Below are positions 16,588 to 17,849 of a DNA stretch of 17,849 nucleotides, piece by piece (within the stretch, counting starts at the first letter, position 1; each line of letters begins with the position of its first letter). A model generated the notes under the pieces. It was not told the DNA's origin and made no database searches. It worked only from the letters and a program-made list of their open reading frames with translations. The position numbers and the translations under genes are program-made. The DNA is taken from NCBI GenBank assembly GCA_903892365.1, contig CAITIF010000702.1, positions 1-17,849 of the forward strand, written 5' to 3'. This stretch comes from an uncultured Pirellula sp. (GTDB lineage: Bacteria; Planctomycetota; Planctomycetia; Pirellulales; Pirellulaceae).

Positions 16588-16604
16588 TCGCTTAAAACAA
16601 GCGA
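16588..16604. terminator. Possible bidirectional terminator between dnaA and sthA
   Basis: TCGCTT (16588-16593) and AAGCGA (16599-16604) form a 6-bp stem with an AAAAC loop across the sthA stop codon, 13 bp after the dnaA stop. There is no clear U-run, and the stem overlaps coding sequence. Confidence 0.25.
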
Positions 16605-17849
16605 TTGTAGCCGTTCAAGGCAGCGACCCGATAAGCTTCCGCCATCGTTGGGTAGTTGAATGTCGTATTGATGAAATACTCCAACGAGTTCAACGGCGGT
16701 GGCTGTTTCATGACCGCCTGCCCAATGTGAATGATTTCCGATGCGTTAGGACCAAAGCAGTGGACCCCCAGGATCTCAAGCGTCTCACGGTGGAACAATA
16801 ACTTGAGCATGCCGATGGCCCTCCCTGTGATCTGGGCGCGGGCTAAACTCTTGAACTGAGACTGCCCCACTTCGTACGGAATTTTTGCTTCCGTCAACTC
16901 ACGCTCGGATTTGCCAATCGAACTGATTTCAGGACTCGTGTAAATTCCATTCGGAATATCCGTCAGCTTCATGATCCCGTCGGTTGCGCCGCCGATATGC
17001 TGGGCAGCAGCACGCCCTTGCATATAAGCTGCACTCGCCAATGAAGGGAACCCAATCACATCCCCAACCGCATAGACGTTTGGACAGGATGTTTGGAATC
17101 GATCATTGACCTGCAACGCTCCTCGGCTGTTCACTTCAAGTCCAATCGCTCCAAGATTGAGATTCTCCGTGTTCCCCGATCGACCGTTCGCCCAAAGCAA
17201 GATGTCTGTTTTGACTTGCTTGCCGCTCTCCAGATACAACACGACTCCATCGTCGTGCGGAACAATCTTCTCAAACGTTTCGTTATGCCGGAGTACCACT
17301 CCCGAATCTCGCATCTGGTAACTCAACGCATCAATAATTTCATCATCCAGAAACTCTAGCAGCTTCGCTCGAGTGTTGACGAGATTCACTTTAATGCCAA
17401 GATTTCGAAACATGGACGCATACTCGCACCCAATAACACCTGCTCCGTAAATGGCTATCGATTGAGGCTTCGACGACAAATCGAGGATCGTATCGCTATC
17501 GAAAATTCTTGGGTGTTTGAAATCAACCCCTTCCGGACGAAAGGGACGAGATCCGGTAGCGATCACGATATTGTCGCCACGAATCGTCGTCTCGGAATTG
17601 ATTTGGATCGTGTTCTTATCGACAAACGATGCTTTGCCATGAATGACAGGGACATTGTTGCGTTCATAGAACGTCTGTCTCATGGAAACTTGTTTTGCAA
17701 TGATCGATTTGCTGCTGGCACGCAACTGAGCAAAGGTTGGATTAAGATGCACACCCAGTTCCCGCAGGATGGGGTTGTTCATGGCTTCCATCACACTGTA
17801 AATCGAAAAGCGAAGAGCTTTGCTTGGAATGGTTCCCCAATGCGTGCAC
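16592..17849 (-). CDS. sthA: Soluble pyridine nucleotide transhydrogenase, 5'-partial
   Basis: The frame stays open to the right edge; the in-frame GTG at 17794 is not the start. Codons at the edge read [13 protein letters not shown], the SthA version of the disulfide-reductase motif with one of the two redox cysteines replaced. The NAD-binding loop [11 protein letters not shown], the FAD-binding [16 protein letters not shown] and the C-terminus [25 protein letters not shown] end match E. coli SthA closely from memory. In place of the catalytic His-Pro of lipoamide dehydrogenase it has Asn-Tyr-Pro. The enzyme transfers hydride between NADPH and NAD and balances the two pools. About 419 codons are present; roughly the first 45 residues, including the FAD GxGxxG, lie outside the window. 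It converges with dnaA. Confidence 0.95.
   Translation of the reverse strand, partial: CTHWGTIPSKALRFSIYSVMEAMNNPILRELGVHLNPTFAQLRASSKSIIAKQVSMRQTFYERNNVPVIHGKASFVDKNTIQINSETTIRGDNIVIATGSRPFRPEGVDFKHPRIFDSDTILDLSSKPQSIAIYGAGVIGCEYASMFRNLGIKVNLVNTRAKLLEFLDDEIIDALSYQMRDSGVVLRHNETFEKIVPHDDGVVLYLESGKQVKTDILLWANGRSGNTENLNLGAIGLEVNSRGALQVNDRFQTSCPNVYAVGDVIGFPSLASAAYMQGRAAAQHIGGATDGIMKLTDIPNGIYTSPEISSIGKSERELTEAKIPYEVGQSQFKSLARAQITGRAIGMLKLLFHRETLEILGVHCFGPNASEIIHIGQAVMKQPPPLNSLEYFINTTFNYPTMAEAYRVAALNGYNRLF

Noticed and set aside
16592..17849. Reading of this gene as dihydrolipoamide dehydrogenase
   Set aside because: The motif is [10 protein letters not shown] rather than the two-cysteine CxxxxC form, and the C-terminus has Asn-Tyr-Pro instead of His-Pro, both typical of SthA.

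Overview
The window looks like ordinary chromosome from a planctomycete, probably of the Rhodopirellula/Blastopirellula (Pirellulales) type. The main clues are a DUF1559 prepilin-like protein with the characteristic [14 protein letters not shown] head, a large membrane serine/threonine kinase, a Tat-exported Gfo/Idh/MocA oxidoreductase, middling GC content, genes scattered on both strands, and starts that mostly lack a Shine-Dalgarno sequence. The taxonomic call is inference from gene content only. No tRNA, rRNA, CRISPR array, transposase or integron was seen.

Layout, left to right. (1) 1-1209, plus strand: the 3' part of a secretin-N-domain-like protein, open at the left edge. (2) 1234-6914, minus strand: a DUF885 metallopeptidase-like protein, then after 12 nt a TTG-started receptor-type kinase, then further downstream a sugar transferase with a degenerate GGDEF-like head. 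(3) 6915-7286: a divergent intergenic region. (4) 7287-9557, plus strand: an acid phosphatase of the e(P4) family and a Gfo/Idh/MocA oxidoreductase, both with export signals. (5) 9554-12664, minus strand: malate dehydrogenase, an alpha/beta-hydrolase-fold protein that seems to have lost its catalytic serine, and a GT4 glycosyltransferase. (6) 12665-13288: an intergenic region with five tandem 14-bp repeats and an 18-bp perfect palindrome. (7) 13289-14374, plus strand: the DUF1559 gene, followed by a strong hairpin. (8) 14375-14924: the dnaA leader, with two near-consensus DnaA boxes and a 12-bp hairpin just before the ribosome binding site. (9) 14925-16574, plus strand: dnaA without its usual neighbours. 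(10) 16592-17849, minus strand: sthA, cut by the right edge.

The genes do not form one pathway. The sugar transferase and the GT4 enzyme point to surface polysaccharide synthesis. The phosphatase, oxidoreductase, DUF885 protein and kinase sensor domain act outside the cytoplasmic membrane. mdh and sthA are housekeeping redox genes. No clear new defence or mobile system is visible. The most notable points are the dnaA leader together with an unusual DNA-recognition motif in DnaA, the pilin-leader palindrome, the tandem repeats, the DUF885-kinase pair and the apparent pseudo-hydrolase.
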